A stretch of 64,000 nt of DNA. Source: Planctomycetia bacterium (GTDB lineage Bacteria; Planctomycetota; Planctomycetia; Gemmatales; HRBIN36). The position numbers were made by a program, and so were the translations under genes. The notes below the pieces were generated by a model, which saw only the letters and a program-made list of their open reading frames with translations, was not told the DNA's origin and ran no database searches. Positions 17,598-25,348 of the stretch are shown here, piece by piece (positions within the stretch are counted from its first letter, which is position 1; every line of letters begins with the position of its first letter). The DNA is taken from assembly GCA_016795155.1 (NCBI GenBank), contig JAEUIE010000044.1, positions 62,001 through 126,000 of the forward strand. Direction: 5' to 3'.

Positions 17598-20180
17598 ATG
17601 GCACATCTCTTTCAGCAGGGATGGTTAGTTTGCCTGCTGCTGCTGAGCCTGGTTTCTCAGGCTCGCGCTCAAGAAGAACGGATGGAAGCTGATGCCAGCC
17701 TGTCTGTCAAGGAAAGCAAGCCAGGCGAGACCATCACACTCAAAGTAGATTTGAATGTTAAGCCTGGATTTCACACCTACCCATCTGTTCAAAAAGACAG
17801 CAATGCATCTGCCTTTGTTACCTCGATTCGCGTTAAAAATGAAAAGGATGCACCGGTTGAGCGGACCGGCAAAATCAAGGAACCTGAACCGAAGGACAAA
17901 CTGGAAGCAGCCCTTAATGCCACTGTCAGTTACTTTGATGAACCTGTGACGCTGGAAGTACCGCTCAAAATCAAAGCCAATGCAACAGGCAAAACCAAGT
18001 TCAGCATCTCTCTGGTTACCCAGGTCTGCGACGACATGGGCTGTGTACCATTTACCAAAACCTTCGATTTTGAGCTTTCGATCAAAACAGCTGAATCAAC
18101 TCCACCTGCCAAGAAAGTATCTGCTGAATCAGACGATGAAACTGCTGGCTCAAAAGATCGCATGGAAACCAGTGCCAGCCTGAGCGCCCTGGAAGGCAAG
18201 CCTGGTGACACCATCACTCTGAAGCTGAACCTGGATGTAAAACCCGGCTTTCATACCTATCCTTCCGTGCAGAAAGACAGCAACGCTGCCAGCTTTGTTA
18301 CTTCCGTTCGAGTCAAGAACGAACAAGAAGCATCTGTCGAACGTTCAGGCAATATCAAGGAACCGGAACCCAAGGACAAGCTGGAAGCAGCACTAGGTGC
18401 TACAGTCAGTTATTTTGACAGCCCGGTGACACTGGAAGTTCCTCTCAAGATCAAGTCGAATGCATCGGCGGGCAAAGCAAAATTCACCATCTCGCTAGTA
18501 ACTCAGGTCTGCGACAAGATGGGTTGCGTTCCTTATTCCAAGCCGTTCGATTTTGAAATCATTATCAACCCAGCAGTGCAGAACACTGCACCTTCCAAGA
18601 AACCAAGTCAGCCACCTGAAGACCCCGATACGATTGACCCCAATGCGAAATTGAAAATCGCCGACCCTGCCGGTATTCGTTCAAAAAAAACAGACACCGT
18701 GGAGCGTCCGCAGAAAGCAGTTGAAACCAAGACTGCTACGGCAGACAAATCGGAAGAAACGCTCTGGTCCTTCACGTTAAAAGGCGTCATTTTCGGTTTC
18801 ATTACGCTGCTGACACCCTGCGTCTTCCCGATGATTCCCATCACAGTCAGCTTCTTTCTTAAACAAAACAAAACTGGTCAAGAAGCGATCATCAATGCCG
18901 CGGTTTACACTTTGAGCATCATCATCTCGATGTCGTTTATTGCCTACTTCTTTATCCAAACCTTCCAGGAACTCGCACAACTCGGCTCCACCAATCTGGT
19001 GATAGGTGCCTTGTTTATTTATTTCGCACTCAGTTTGTTCGGAGCGTATGAAATCACTTTGCCCAGCTTCCTGACTCGCTGGACTTCAGCAGGCGAATCG
19101 AAAGGTGGTTACATCGGTACCATCTTCATGGCCATGACCTTCACCATTATCAGCTTCTCCTGCGTGGCTCCATTCCTGGGTGGTTTTGCTGGTGCCACTG
19201 CAGCTGAACGACCGGTACTCTGGAATATTGCCGGTGCCTTGGGTTTTGCTGTGGCTTTTGCTTCACCCTTCTTCTTGCTTGCCCTGTTCCCCTCCTGTCT
19301 CAAAGCGTTGCCAAAGAGTGGTGGCTGGCTTAACACCATGAAAGTTGTCATGGGTTTCCTGGAAGTAGCAGCAGCCATCAAGTTCTTCCGTTCCGCAGAA
19401 ATGCGCTGGAAAGCTGGTTTGCCCGAGTTTCTGACTTTCGATGTCTGTATCAGCCTTTACATCGCCATATGTTTCCTGTGTGGCATCTATCTACTTGGCA
19501 CTTACAAACTTCCTCACGATGATCATGGCGATGAGAAGAAAACGATTGGTGTCGGCAGGTTGATCTGGAGTATTGTTTTCATTTCATTGGGCATCTATCT
19601 GTTCCCTGCCATGTTCCGCAGCCCCGATGGTGAAAAGCTCAGACCCGCAGGCGTCATCTACAGTTGGATTGAATCATTCCTCTTGCCCGGTGGCGATACG
19701 AAACCTATCAAGCTCGCCTTCGCCAGTGAAAAAGGCGCTGCCGCTCCTGCCCACAAATGGTTTGGCTTTCTACCTGAAGCGATGGTCGATGCCAAGACAC
19801 GCAAGCAACGTATTTTCATCGATTTCACAGGTGTTACCTGAACCAACTGCGCTTTGAACGAGAAGAGTTTCTTCTCATTGCCTGAAATCAAGACCGAGTT
19901 CGCCAAGTATACGCTTTTGAAGCAGTACACGGACACGGTACCGCTTGAGTATTACCCTGTTGAGAAATTGCAGGCTACAACGATTGATGTCCAGGAGGCG
20001 GATGCTGAAAAGATCAAGAAATTCCAGAAAGAACGATTCAAAGACATCCAGTTGCCTCTGTATGTGATCATTGAACCAGATGGTGATGATTTCAGGGAGG
20101 TGGCCCGATATCCTCTGTCAGTCATTCGCGATGCCAGTGACTTTGCGAATTTCCTGCGAAAGAACGCAACAAATCAATAA
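17598..20180 (+). CDS. dsbD: DsbD-like thiol:disulfide reductase, candidate selenoprotein (in-frame TGA at 19839-19841)
   Basis: 860 residues if the TGA is read as selenocysteine. Order: a signal peptide (1-24); two tandem copies of the periplasmic DsbD-alpha domain starting at residues 28 and 188, each with a Cys pair (QVCDDMGC and QVCDKMGC); a Pro/Lys linker; a membrane domain with eight or so helices and the DsbD redox cysteines C408 (LLTPCVFPMIP) and C522 (SFSCVAPFLGG); and a C-terminal thioredoxin domain. In that last domain the family motif FTGVT-C-TNC reads FTGVT-TGA-TNC751, so residue 748 is encoded by TGA. The frame stays open to 20180 with sensible sequence, including a cis-Pro loop QLPLYVI. 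A SECIS-like hairpin follows the TGA. The alternative is a recent nonsense mutation leaving a 747-residue truncated protein. The start at 17598 has GGAG 8 nt upstream. Confidence 0.85.
17679..18560 (+). repeat. Tandem duplication of the DsbD-alpha domain
   Basis: Two copies of about 400 bp with a 480-bp period, beginning at 17679 and 18159. The encoded domains share long identical blocks (VKPGFHTYPSVQKDSNA, KEPEPKDKLEAAL, ATVSYFD, VTLEVPLKIK, SLVTQVCD), while the linker between them differs. Both copies keep the Cys pair. Codons differ at many third positions, so the duplication is not brand new, but it is much younger than the family. Confidence 0.9.
19857..19879 (+). promoter_or_regulatory. 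Candidate bacterial SECIS hairpin
   Basis: A perfect 7-bp stem GAGAAGA (19860-19866) / TCTTCTC (19870-19876) encloses the loop GTT (19867-19869). The stem extends past one C-A mismatch by two A-T pairs. The loop G lies 25 nt after the last base of the TGA. Published bacterial SECIS rules ask for a hairpin inside the coding region with the apical loop roughly 16-37 nt after the TGA and a G among the first loop bases; this hairpin satisfies them. SelB binding is inferred. Confidence 0.7.
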
Positions 20181-20272
20181 TATCCCGTCGTGAAGTTGAC
20201 GCCGGGCCATACTCTGAAGTAAGTTAGACATGGTATGAATTTTCAACTGTTGTCAATAAACCGGTGACGTCG

Positions 20273-20815
20273 ATGTCCGCAGAAGCGGAATTGTACTACA
20301 TCTGTCAGCCTACTTCGGAACGGCCGGTATCACATCCGGTAACCTTCTTGAGCGTGCAGGCTTTCCTGACAGATGAACCCGCTTGCCGGGCTTTGTGGGA
20401 TTTCATCGCATCGCAATTCCGCACCAGGCAGAAATTCCTGACCATCTGGCAGGCAGTTCGCCATGTCGCCATGATCCAGGACCCAGCCAATGCGATGATC
20501 AAAGGCATGCTACTGGTCTCGGCTCCGGTGAACTGGCAGATCGATTATGTAGTGGTACATCCCGAAGCCCGCAGGCAGGGCATTGCAGCGGCACTCGTGA
20601 AGCGCACTTTAAACGAAGCCTATCGAAGAGGTGTGCCATATGTGATGCTCACCAGTCGCGAAAGTTTGCGACCTCTTTACGAAGGGGAATGTGGCTTCAC
20701 GGTGGTTGGCAAAAAGGACATCGTCAAAGTCACAACGCAAACAACAACAACTGGCCTTCTGAGGCAGGCTACCGGCGAACTGCATCCAGGTGGGGTTCCC
20801 CTGCAGCCCCGTTAA
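20273..20815 (+). CDS. GNAT-family N-acetyltransferase
   Basis: 180 residues from the ATG at 20273 (a GTG three codons earlier is also possible). The acetyl-CoA-binding motif A of the GNAT fold is visible as VVVHPEARRQGIAAALVKRT (R/Q-x-x-G-x-G/A loop), followed by motif B around YVMLTSRESLRPLYEGECGF. The substrate cannot be inferred. It lies between the DsbD-like gene and glmS on the same strand. It could be co-transcribed with glmS (52 bp gap), but nothing else links them. Confidence 0.85.
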   Translation: MSAEAELYYICQPTSERPVSHPVTFLSVQAFLTDEPACRALWDFIASQFRTRQKFLTIWQAVRHVAMIQDPANAMIKGMLLVSAPVNWQIDYVVVHPEARRQGIAAALVKRTLNEAYRRGVPYVMLTSRESLRPLYEGECGFTVVGKKDIVKVTTQTTTTGLLRQATGELHPGGVPLQPR

Positions 20816-20867
20816 ACGATAACATGGTTCGTCCAGAATAATAGCAAGATTCAGCAAGAGGATGTTT

Positions 20868-22697
20868 ATGTGTGGCATTGTAGGATACACCGGTTTTCGC
20901 GAAGCTGAAACCATTCTGATTGAAGGCCTGCGCCGGCTGGAATATCGTGGGTACGATTCCGCCGGTATTGTTACCCAGACTGGCCCTACCCTGCACATTC
21001 GCAAGAAGGCGGGGCGCATTGCCAACCTCGCTAACATTCTCGGCGATAGCCCCGCACCAGGAACCATCGGCCTGAGTCATACTCGCTGGGCCACACACGG
21101 CGGCGTGACCGATGCCAATGCACATCCGCACCTGGGTGGACATGATGGCATGCTGGCTGTCATTCACAACGGCGTGATTGATAACTACATGTCTCTCAAG
21201 GCGCACCTCAAAGAACTGGGTTACTCCTTTAAAAGCGAAACCGATACGGAAGTTATCGCTCATCTCATTGCCCATCATTACGAAGGCGATCTGGTTGCTG
21301 CCATCCGCAAGGTGTTGCCTCTGCTCAAAGGAACCTACGGCCTGGCGGTGCTGAGCAAGCGTGATCCGGGACTGATCGTCGGAGCCAGGCTAGGCAGCCC
21401 GATGGTTCTCGGCATTGGCGAAGGAGAAGTGTTCCTCGCTTCCGATCCCAGCGCTCTGCTTGGCTACACCAGTCGCGTGGTTTACCTGACCGATGGCCAG
21501 ATGTGCGTGTTGACCCCTGAAAGTTATCGCATCTTTGATCGAGATGAAACACCCGTGGAAGCCACGGTCGAGGAAATCGACTGGAAACCAGAGGATGCTG
21601 ACAAGGGTTCCTTCCCCCATTACATGCTCAAGGAGATCTATGAGCAGCCTGAAACCCTGCAGGCCGCCATGCGAGGCCGCCTGGATACCGAGGCGATGAC
21701 TGCCCACTTCGGCGGTTTGAATCTCGAGCCGCAAAAGCTCCGCCAGGTGGAACGGGTCATTCTGACTGCTTGCGGTACCAGCTACCATGCCGGTCTGGTC
21801 GGGGAATATCTGTTTGAAGAGTTTGCCCGGCTGCCGGTGGAAGTGGAATACGCCAGCGAGTTCAGGTATCGTAATCCGCCGATTGATCGCAATACCATTA
21901 TGTTGACGATCACCCAGTCGGGTGAAACTGCAGACACCCTCGCAGCTTTGCGTGAAAGCAAACGCATGGGGCATCCCACGCTCTCCATCTGCAACGTGGT
22001 AGGAAGCACCATAGCCCGTGAAGCTGATGGCGGCGTGTACCTCCATGCCGGCCCCGAAATCGGCGTGGCCAGCACCAAGGCATTTACCTCGCAAGTGGCG
22101 GTGCTCACCATGCTCGCCATTCTGTTCGGCCGCATGAGGCACATGTCCTACACCGCCGGGGAACGCATCATTCAGGAACTCAGGCAGATTCCTGACCAGG
22201 TTCGCCGCACTTTGCAGTGTCATGATCATGTCAAGAAGGTGGCAGCCAAGTATGCTCATGTGCGGAATGTTTTGTATCTGGGCAGGCAATATCTGTATCC
22301 GGTCGCCCTGGAAGGCGCTCTCAAGCTGAAGGAAATCAGTTACATCCATGCCGAAGGCTACCCTGCAGCAGAAATGAAACACGGCCCTATTGCCCTGGTA
22401 GATAAGGAAACGCCTTCGGTGTTCCTCATGCCTCGCGGCAGCGTGTTCGACAAGGTCATGAGCAATCTGGAAGAGATCAAGGCACGAGGCGGGCCAATCA
22501 TAGCCATCGCCAGCGAAAACGATGACGATGTGGCACACCGGGCTGATGATGTCATTTATGTGCCTGATGTAGCAGAATGCCTGCAGCCACTGGTAGTCGC
22601 CATTCCGTTGCAACTCCTGGCTTATGAAATTGCTCTGCTGCGAGGCTGCGATGTTGATAAACCCCGCAACCTTGCCAAGAGCGTGACTGTAGAATGA
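20868..22697 (+). CDS. glmS: Glutamine-fructose-6-phosphate aminotransferase
   Basis: 609 residues. It makes glucosamine 6-phosphate from fructose 6-phosphate and glutamine, the first step to UDP-GlcNAc. The catalytic Cys follows the initiator Met (MCGIVGYTG), so the start must be the second of two close ATGs; AGAGG lies 6 nt before it. Order: an N-terminal class II glutaminase (RGYDSAGI, HTRWATHGGVTDANAHPH), then two SIS sugar-isomerase domains (LTACGTSYHAG, TITQSGETADT), ending with the canonical C-terminus RNLAKSVTVE. No glmS ribozyme was recognised in the short upstream region. Notable because several planctomycetes have unusual cell walls, yet the enzyme looks complete. Confidence 0.98.
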   Translation: MCGIVGYTGFREAETILIEGLRRLEYRGYDSAGIVTQTGPTLHIRKKAGRIANLANILGDSPAPGTIGLSHTRWATHGGVTDANAHPHLGGHDGMLAVIHNGVIDNYMSLKAHLKELGYSFKSETDTEVIAHLIAHHYEGDLVAAIRKVLPLLKGTYGLAVLSKRDPGLIVGARLGSPMVLGIGEGEVFLASDPSALLGYTSRVVYLTDGQMCVLTPESYRIFDRDETPVEATVEEIDWKPEDADKGSFPHYMLKEIYEQPETLQAAMRGRLDTEAMTAHFGGLNLEPQKLRQVERVILTACGTSYHAGLVGEYLFEEFARLPVEVEYASEFRYRNPPIDRNTIMLTITQSGETADTLAALRESKRMGHPTLSICNVVGSTIAREADGGVYLHAGPEIGVASTKAFTSQVAVLTMLAILFGRMRHMSYTAGERIIQELRQIPDQVRRTLQCHDHVKKVAAKYAHVRNVLYLGRQYLYPVALEGALKLKEISYIHAEGYPAAEMKHGPIALVDKETPSVFLMPRGSVFDKVMSNLEEIKARGGPIIAIASENDDDVAHRADDVIYVPDVAECLQPLVVAIPLQLLAYEIALLRGCDVDKPRNLAKSVTVE

Positions 22698-22708
22698 AAC
22701 CGCTGAAT

Positions 22709-22753
22709 GCTGAGTTTTCTCTCCTCAGCACTCAGCACTGAGCACTCAGCACT
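22709..22753. repeat. Short direct-repeat array, CTCAGCACT units
   Basis: Just after glmS, four or so imperfect copies of the 9-10 bp unit CTCAGCACT lie in a row (CTCAGCACTCAGCACTGAGC, then ACTCAGCACT). The reverse-complement unit AGTGCTGAGT occurs at 12601-12625. This is simple-sequence-like and non-coding. A frame extension of the next gene through it (LSSALSTEHSAL) is a translation of the repeat. Confidence 0.7.
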
Positions 22754-22757
22754 AAAA

Positions 22758-23117
22758 ATGGCCCGCTGCGATCAAGGCTATCTCTGCGATGTCTGCGGTA
22801 AAGATGTTGAAAACATCACTGATTCCGATTTGTACCTTCGCTACATCCTCGGTGAAATCAGTCCCGAAGTACTGACCATTTCCCAGGAACGACACCTGTG
22901 TTGTAATCCTGCTATTTCACAATTCATCATTGATGCGAATTTTGAGCCAGTATATTGTCCGGGTTTGTTTGATAAACGTGAACTGGATGCAGATTTTGTT
23001 CGCGAAGAAGAGAAACGAATTACCCAGGGTTGGCAGCGTCTGCAGGCAATTCCCACACTTGGTCTGCCTGTAACGGAGTATCCGCTGCCTGAAGTGCGAG
23101 CTCGCTGGGGTGCCTGA
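22758..23117 (+). CDS. Small cysteine-rich protein, unknown function
   Basis: 119 residues from the ATG at 22758 (MARCDQGYLCDVCGKDVENI). Cysteines at C4, C10 and C13 near the N-terminus plus a CC pair (HLCCNPAISQF) and VYCPGLFD could bind a metal such as zinc. The rest is acidic and helical (KRELDADFVREEEKRITQGW). It has no signal peptide or membrane segment. It sits between glmS and dapB on the same strand. The family is not recognised, though it has the look of a conserved planctomycete protein. Confidence 0.7.
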   Translation: MARCDQGYLCDVCGKDVENITDSDLYLRYILGEISPEVLTISQERHLCCNPAISQFIIDANFEPVYCPGLFDKRELDADFVREEEKRITQGWQRLQAIPTLGLPVTEYPLPEVRARWGA

Positions 23118-23174
23118 GTTTTTCCTGTGATAATTCCCATACATTAGCAGATGTACATCACGCGGAGTGCATCA

Positions 23175-23978
23175 ATGGCCAATGAGATATCGTTGCTGGT
23201 TAATGGCGTCTGTGGACGCATGGGGTTGCGGATCATTCACCTGGCTTCAGCAGATAAACGTTTTCAGGTTGCTGCAGGACTGGAACATGCGGATCATCCC
23301 AAAGGGGGCATGGATTTAGGCCTGGTGGCAGCATTGCCTGAGTTGGAAGGTATTGCCATCACTCATGCCTGGCCCAAGGATCGAGTGATTGATCTGGTGA
23401 TCGATGTTTCATCACCTGAAGGCACTGCCTCCCTGCTTCCGCTCTGCAAGGTAGATCGTATTCCCATGGTGGTTGCCACCACCGGGCATAGCGTACAGCA
23501 AATGAATGCTTTGAAGGAAGCTGCGCACGATATGCCACTACTGGTTGCTGCCAACCTTAGCCTGGGCATGAACCTGATGATGAAACTGGTAGGCCAGGCT
23601 GCGGCCGCCCTCAAAACCCAGGATTTCGATATCGAGATCATCGAGCGCCATCACCGGTTCAAGAAAGATTCACCCAGTGGGACGGCTTTGCGTCTGTCGC
23701 AGATCATTCAGGAACAGGTAGGGGAAGTGCCCGTCAAACATGGACGCGAGGGCATCGTTGGCGAACGCTCCAAACAGGAAATCGGTATTCATGCTGTGCG
23801 TGCCGGTGATAACGTTGGAGACCATACCGTTCTTTTCAGCACACTGGGGGAAACGCTGGAACTGCAACACAAGGCCAGCAGCCGAGATGCCTTTGCCAAG
23901 GGAGCTCTGGAAGCAGCAGCGTTCCTGATCAGCAAAGGCCCAGGCTGGTACACGATGGCAGATGTACTGGGACTGTAA
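23175..23978 (+). CDS. dapB: 4-hydroxy-tetrahydrodipicolinate reductase
   Basis: 267 residues. It reduces the product of DapA with NAD(P)H in lysine and diaminopimelate synthesis. The N-terminal dinucleotide-binding motif is VNGVCGRMGLRI. The catalytic motif is IERHHRFKKDSPSGTALRLS, with the His pair and Lys of the DapB signature and SPSGTA in place of the usual APSGTA. The C-terminal part has HAVRAGDNVGDHTVLF, close to the family RxGxxxGxH motif. The start at 23175 has GGAG 7 nt upstream; an ATG eight codons earlier is less likely. The other dap genes are not nearby. Confidence 0.96.
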   Translation: MANEISLLVNGVCGRMGLRIIHLASADKRFQVAAGLEHADHPKGGMDLGLVAALPELEGIAITHAWPKDRVIDLVIDVSSPEGTASLLPLCKVDRIPMVVATTGHSVQQMNALKEAAHDMPLLVAANLSLGMNLMMKLVGQAAAALKTQDFDIEIIERHHRFKKDSPSGTALRLSQIIQEQVGEVPVKHGREGIVGERSKQEIGIHAVRAGDNVGDHTVLFSTLGETLELQHKASSRDAFAKGALEAAAFLISKGPGWYTMADVLGL

Positions 23979-24014
23979 TCGAATCGGCAAGGTCAAGACA
24001 GCAAGGAATTTTAC

Positions 24015-24632
24015 ATGGGTTTGCTGGAAGGTGCATTATCGGAAGGGGTTGTCACCACAACGCTCGAATTTGCTGTCAACTGGGCACGCAAGAACAGCCT
24101 CTGGCCCATGACATTTGGCCTGGCCTGCTGTGCCATCGAGATGATGGCTACTGGTGCATCGAAGTACGACATCGATCGCTTTGGTTCCGGCGCTTTCCGG
24201 GCTACGCCTCGTCAGTCTGACTTGATGATTGTGGCAGGCACAGTGAACATGAAGATGGCCAGCCGGGTTCGCCGCTTGTACGAGCAGATGCCTGATCCTA
24301 AGTATGTCATTGCTATGGGAGCCTGCACCTGTTCAGGCGGACCATATTTCAAATATGCCTACAACGTGGTGAAAGGTGTTGACCTGGTGGTGCCGGTGGA
24401 TGTCTATGTACCAGGCTGCCCGCCCCGGCCTGAAGCACTCTTGGAAGGCCTGATGCGGGTGCAGGACAAGATTGCTGCGGAAAAGGGTTTCACCAGAGGC
24501 GAACGACAGATTGTTGTGGAACCTCGTCATCTGGGCAAGGTTCGCGTGCCACTGGAAATGGCCACGATTGAACTGGCGAATGAGTTTGCCCTCAAGACTA
24601 AGCAGGCTGCAGTGCCGGTGAAGGGGAAGTGA
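24015..24632 (+). CDS. nuoB: NADH-quinone oxidoreductase subunit B
   Basis: 205 residues. This is the peripheral-arm subunit of complex I that carries iron-sulfur cluster N2, the last electron carrier before quinone. The four cluster ligands are present: C38 and C39 ([11 protein letters not shown]), C104 (MGACTCSGG) and C135 ([12 protein letters not shown]). The length is slightly above the usual 160-180 because of a C-terminal tail of about 35 residues rich in basic and hydrophobic residues. No other nuo gene is in the window, so this copy stands alone, 36 bp after dapB. That is either genome scattering, as is common in planctomycetes, or a second copy. Confidence 0.96.
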   Translation: MGLLEGALSEGVVTTTLEFAVNWARKNSLWPMTFGLACCAIEMMATGASKYDIDRFGSGAFRATPRQSDLMIVAGTVNMKMASRVRRLYEQMPDPKYVIAMGACTCSGGPYFKYAYNVVKGVDLVVPVDVYVPGCPPRPEALLEGLMRVQDKIAAEKGFTRGERQIVVEPRHLGKVRVPLEMATIELANEFALKTKQAAVPVKGK

Positions 24633-24636
24633 GTAT

Positions 24637-24666
24637 TTGCATTTTCAGTAGTTGACATGATACAAT
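24637..24666 (+). promoter_or_regulatory. Candidate leaderless promoter of the DUF433/DUF5615 pair
   Basis: A -35-like TTGCAT (24637-24642), 18-bp spacer, and -10-like TACAAT (24661-24666). The -10 box ends only 6 bp before the ATG at 24673, so the transcript would begin at or next to the start codon. No ribosome-binding site is present, which fits a leaderless mRNA. Confidence 0.45.
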
Positions 24667-24672
24667 TAAACC

Positions 24673-25020
24673 ATGTCCACAAGTGTACTGTCCTCCTCAT
24701 CATCTGGCCCCTCAGTTCAACATCCGCACATCGTTGCCACTGCAGATACCTGTCATGGCCAACCTCGCGTAGATGGTACACGTATCCGTGTCTGGGACAT
24801 CTATTGGTGTTATGAACGGGAAGGCATGCAGGTAGATCAGATCATTGCTCTTTATCCACAGCTCACTCCATCCAACATTCACGCTGCACTGTCCTATTAC
24901 TGGGATCATCGTGAACAACTCCATCAGCATCACCAGAATGCTGTGCAACAGTTGGAGCAATATCGCGGGCAGCACGAATCGATGTTGAAAACCCGACTCA
25001 AACAGAAAAATGGCTCGTAA
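24673..25020 (+). CDS. DUF433 antitoxin-type protein
   Basis: 115 residues. Residues about 20-80 match the DUF433 winged-helix-like domain (HGQPRVDGTRIRVWDIYW, then ALYPQLTPSNIHAALSYYWD), which is usually encoded next to a DUF5615 PIN-like protein. The His/Gln-rich helical tail (about 85-115) likely contacts the partner. It overlaps the downstream gene by 11 bp. It is inferred to be the antitoxin or repressor of a type II toxin-antitoxin pair, by family association. Confidence 0.85.
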   Translation: MSTSVLSSSSSGPSVQHPHIVATADTCHGQPRVDGTRIRVWDIYWCYEREGMQVDQIIALYPQLTPSNIHAALSYYWDHREQLHQHHQNAVQQLEQYRGQHESMLKTRLKQKNGS

Positions 25021-25348
25021 TCTGAAGTTTCACCTTGATGAAAATATGGGACATGTCATTGCCCAATCTCTTCTTCGGCGAGGCATCGATACCACAAGCA
25101 GTAAATCAGTAGACTTGCTGCAGGCTGACGATCACAGTCAGATTCAATATTGCCTGGAGCAAAATCGAGTACTGGTAACCTGTGATCACGATTTTGTATT
25201 TCTGCATCAGCAGGGAACTCAGCATCAGGGTATTGTGATCTTCAAAGACGAAGATCGACAGAAGATTGGGCCAGTGGTTCGGTTTATCGAATTGATGTGG
25301 GAAGTCATGGATCCCGATGAAGTCTTTCAGCAACTCATATACGCCTAA
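25010..25348 (+). CDS. DUF5615 PIN-like toxin
   Basis: 112 residues. The fold is a compact PIN-like nuclease: the N-terminal FHLDENMG (acidic D-E pair), a middle RVLVTCDHDFVFLHQQG (D-x-D) and GIVIFKDEDRQ give the clustered acidic residues of the active site. DUF5615 proteins are paired with DUF433 proteins, and this one overlaps its partner by 11 bp. RNA cleavage is inferred from the PIN relationship and has not been shown for this family as a whole. Its stop region overlaps the stop of the convergent DUF1549/DUF1553 gene by 4 bp. Confidence 0.87.
   Translation: MARNLKFHLDENMGHVIAQSLLRRGIDTTSSKSVDLLQADDHSQIQYCLEQNRVLVTCDHDFVFLHQQGTQHQGIVIFKDEDRQKIGPVVRFIELMWEVMDPDEVFQQLIYA

Noticed and set aside
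19854-20180. Separate small gene starting after the TGA
   Set aside because: No ATG and no ribosome-binding site near 19854. The sequence is the second half of a thioredoxin domain lacking its first strand and active site, so it only makes sense as a continuation of the DsbD-like protein.
20816-20867. glmS ribozyme upstream of glmS
   Set aside because: Only 52 bp separate the GNAT stop and the glmS start; too short for the ribozyme, and no core motif is visible.
21390-22613. 407-codon open frame opposite glmS
   Set aside because: glmS is unambiguous in the other strand; the antisense frame is rich in His and Gln with no family motif.
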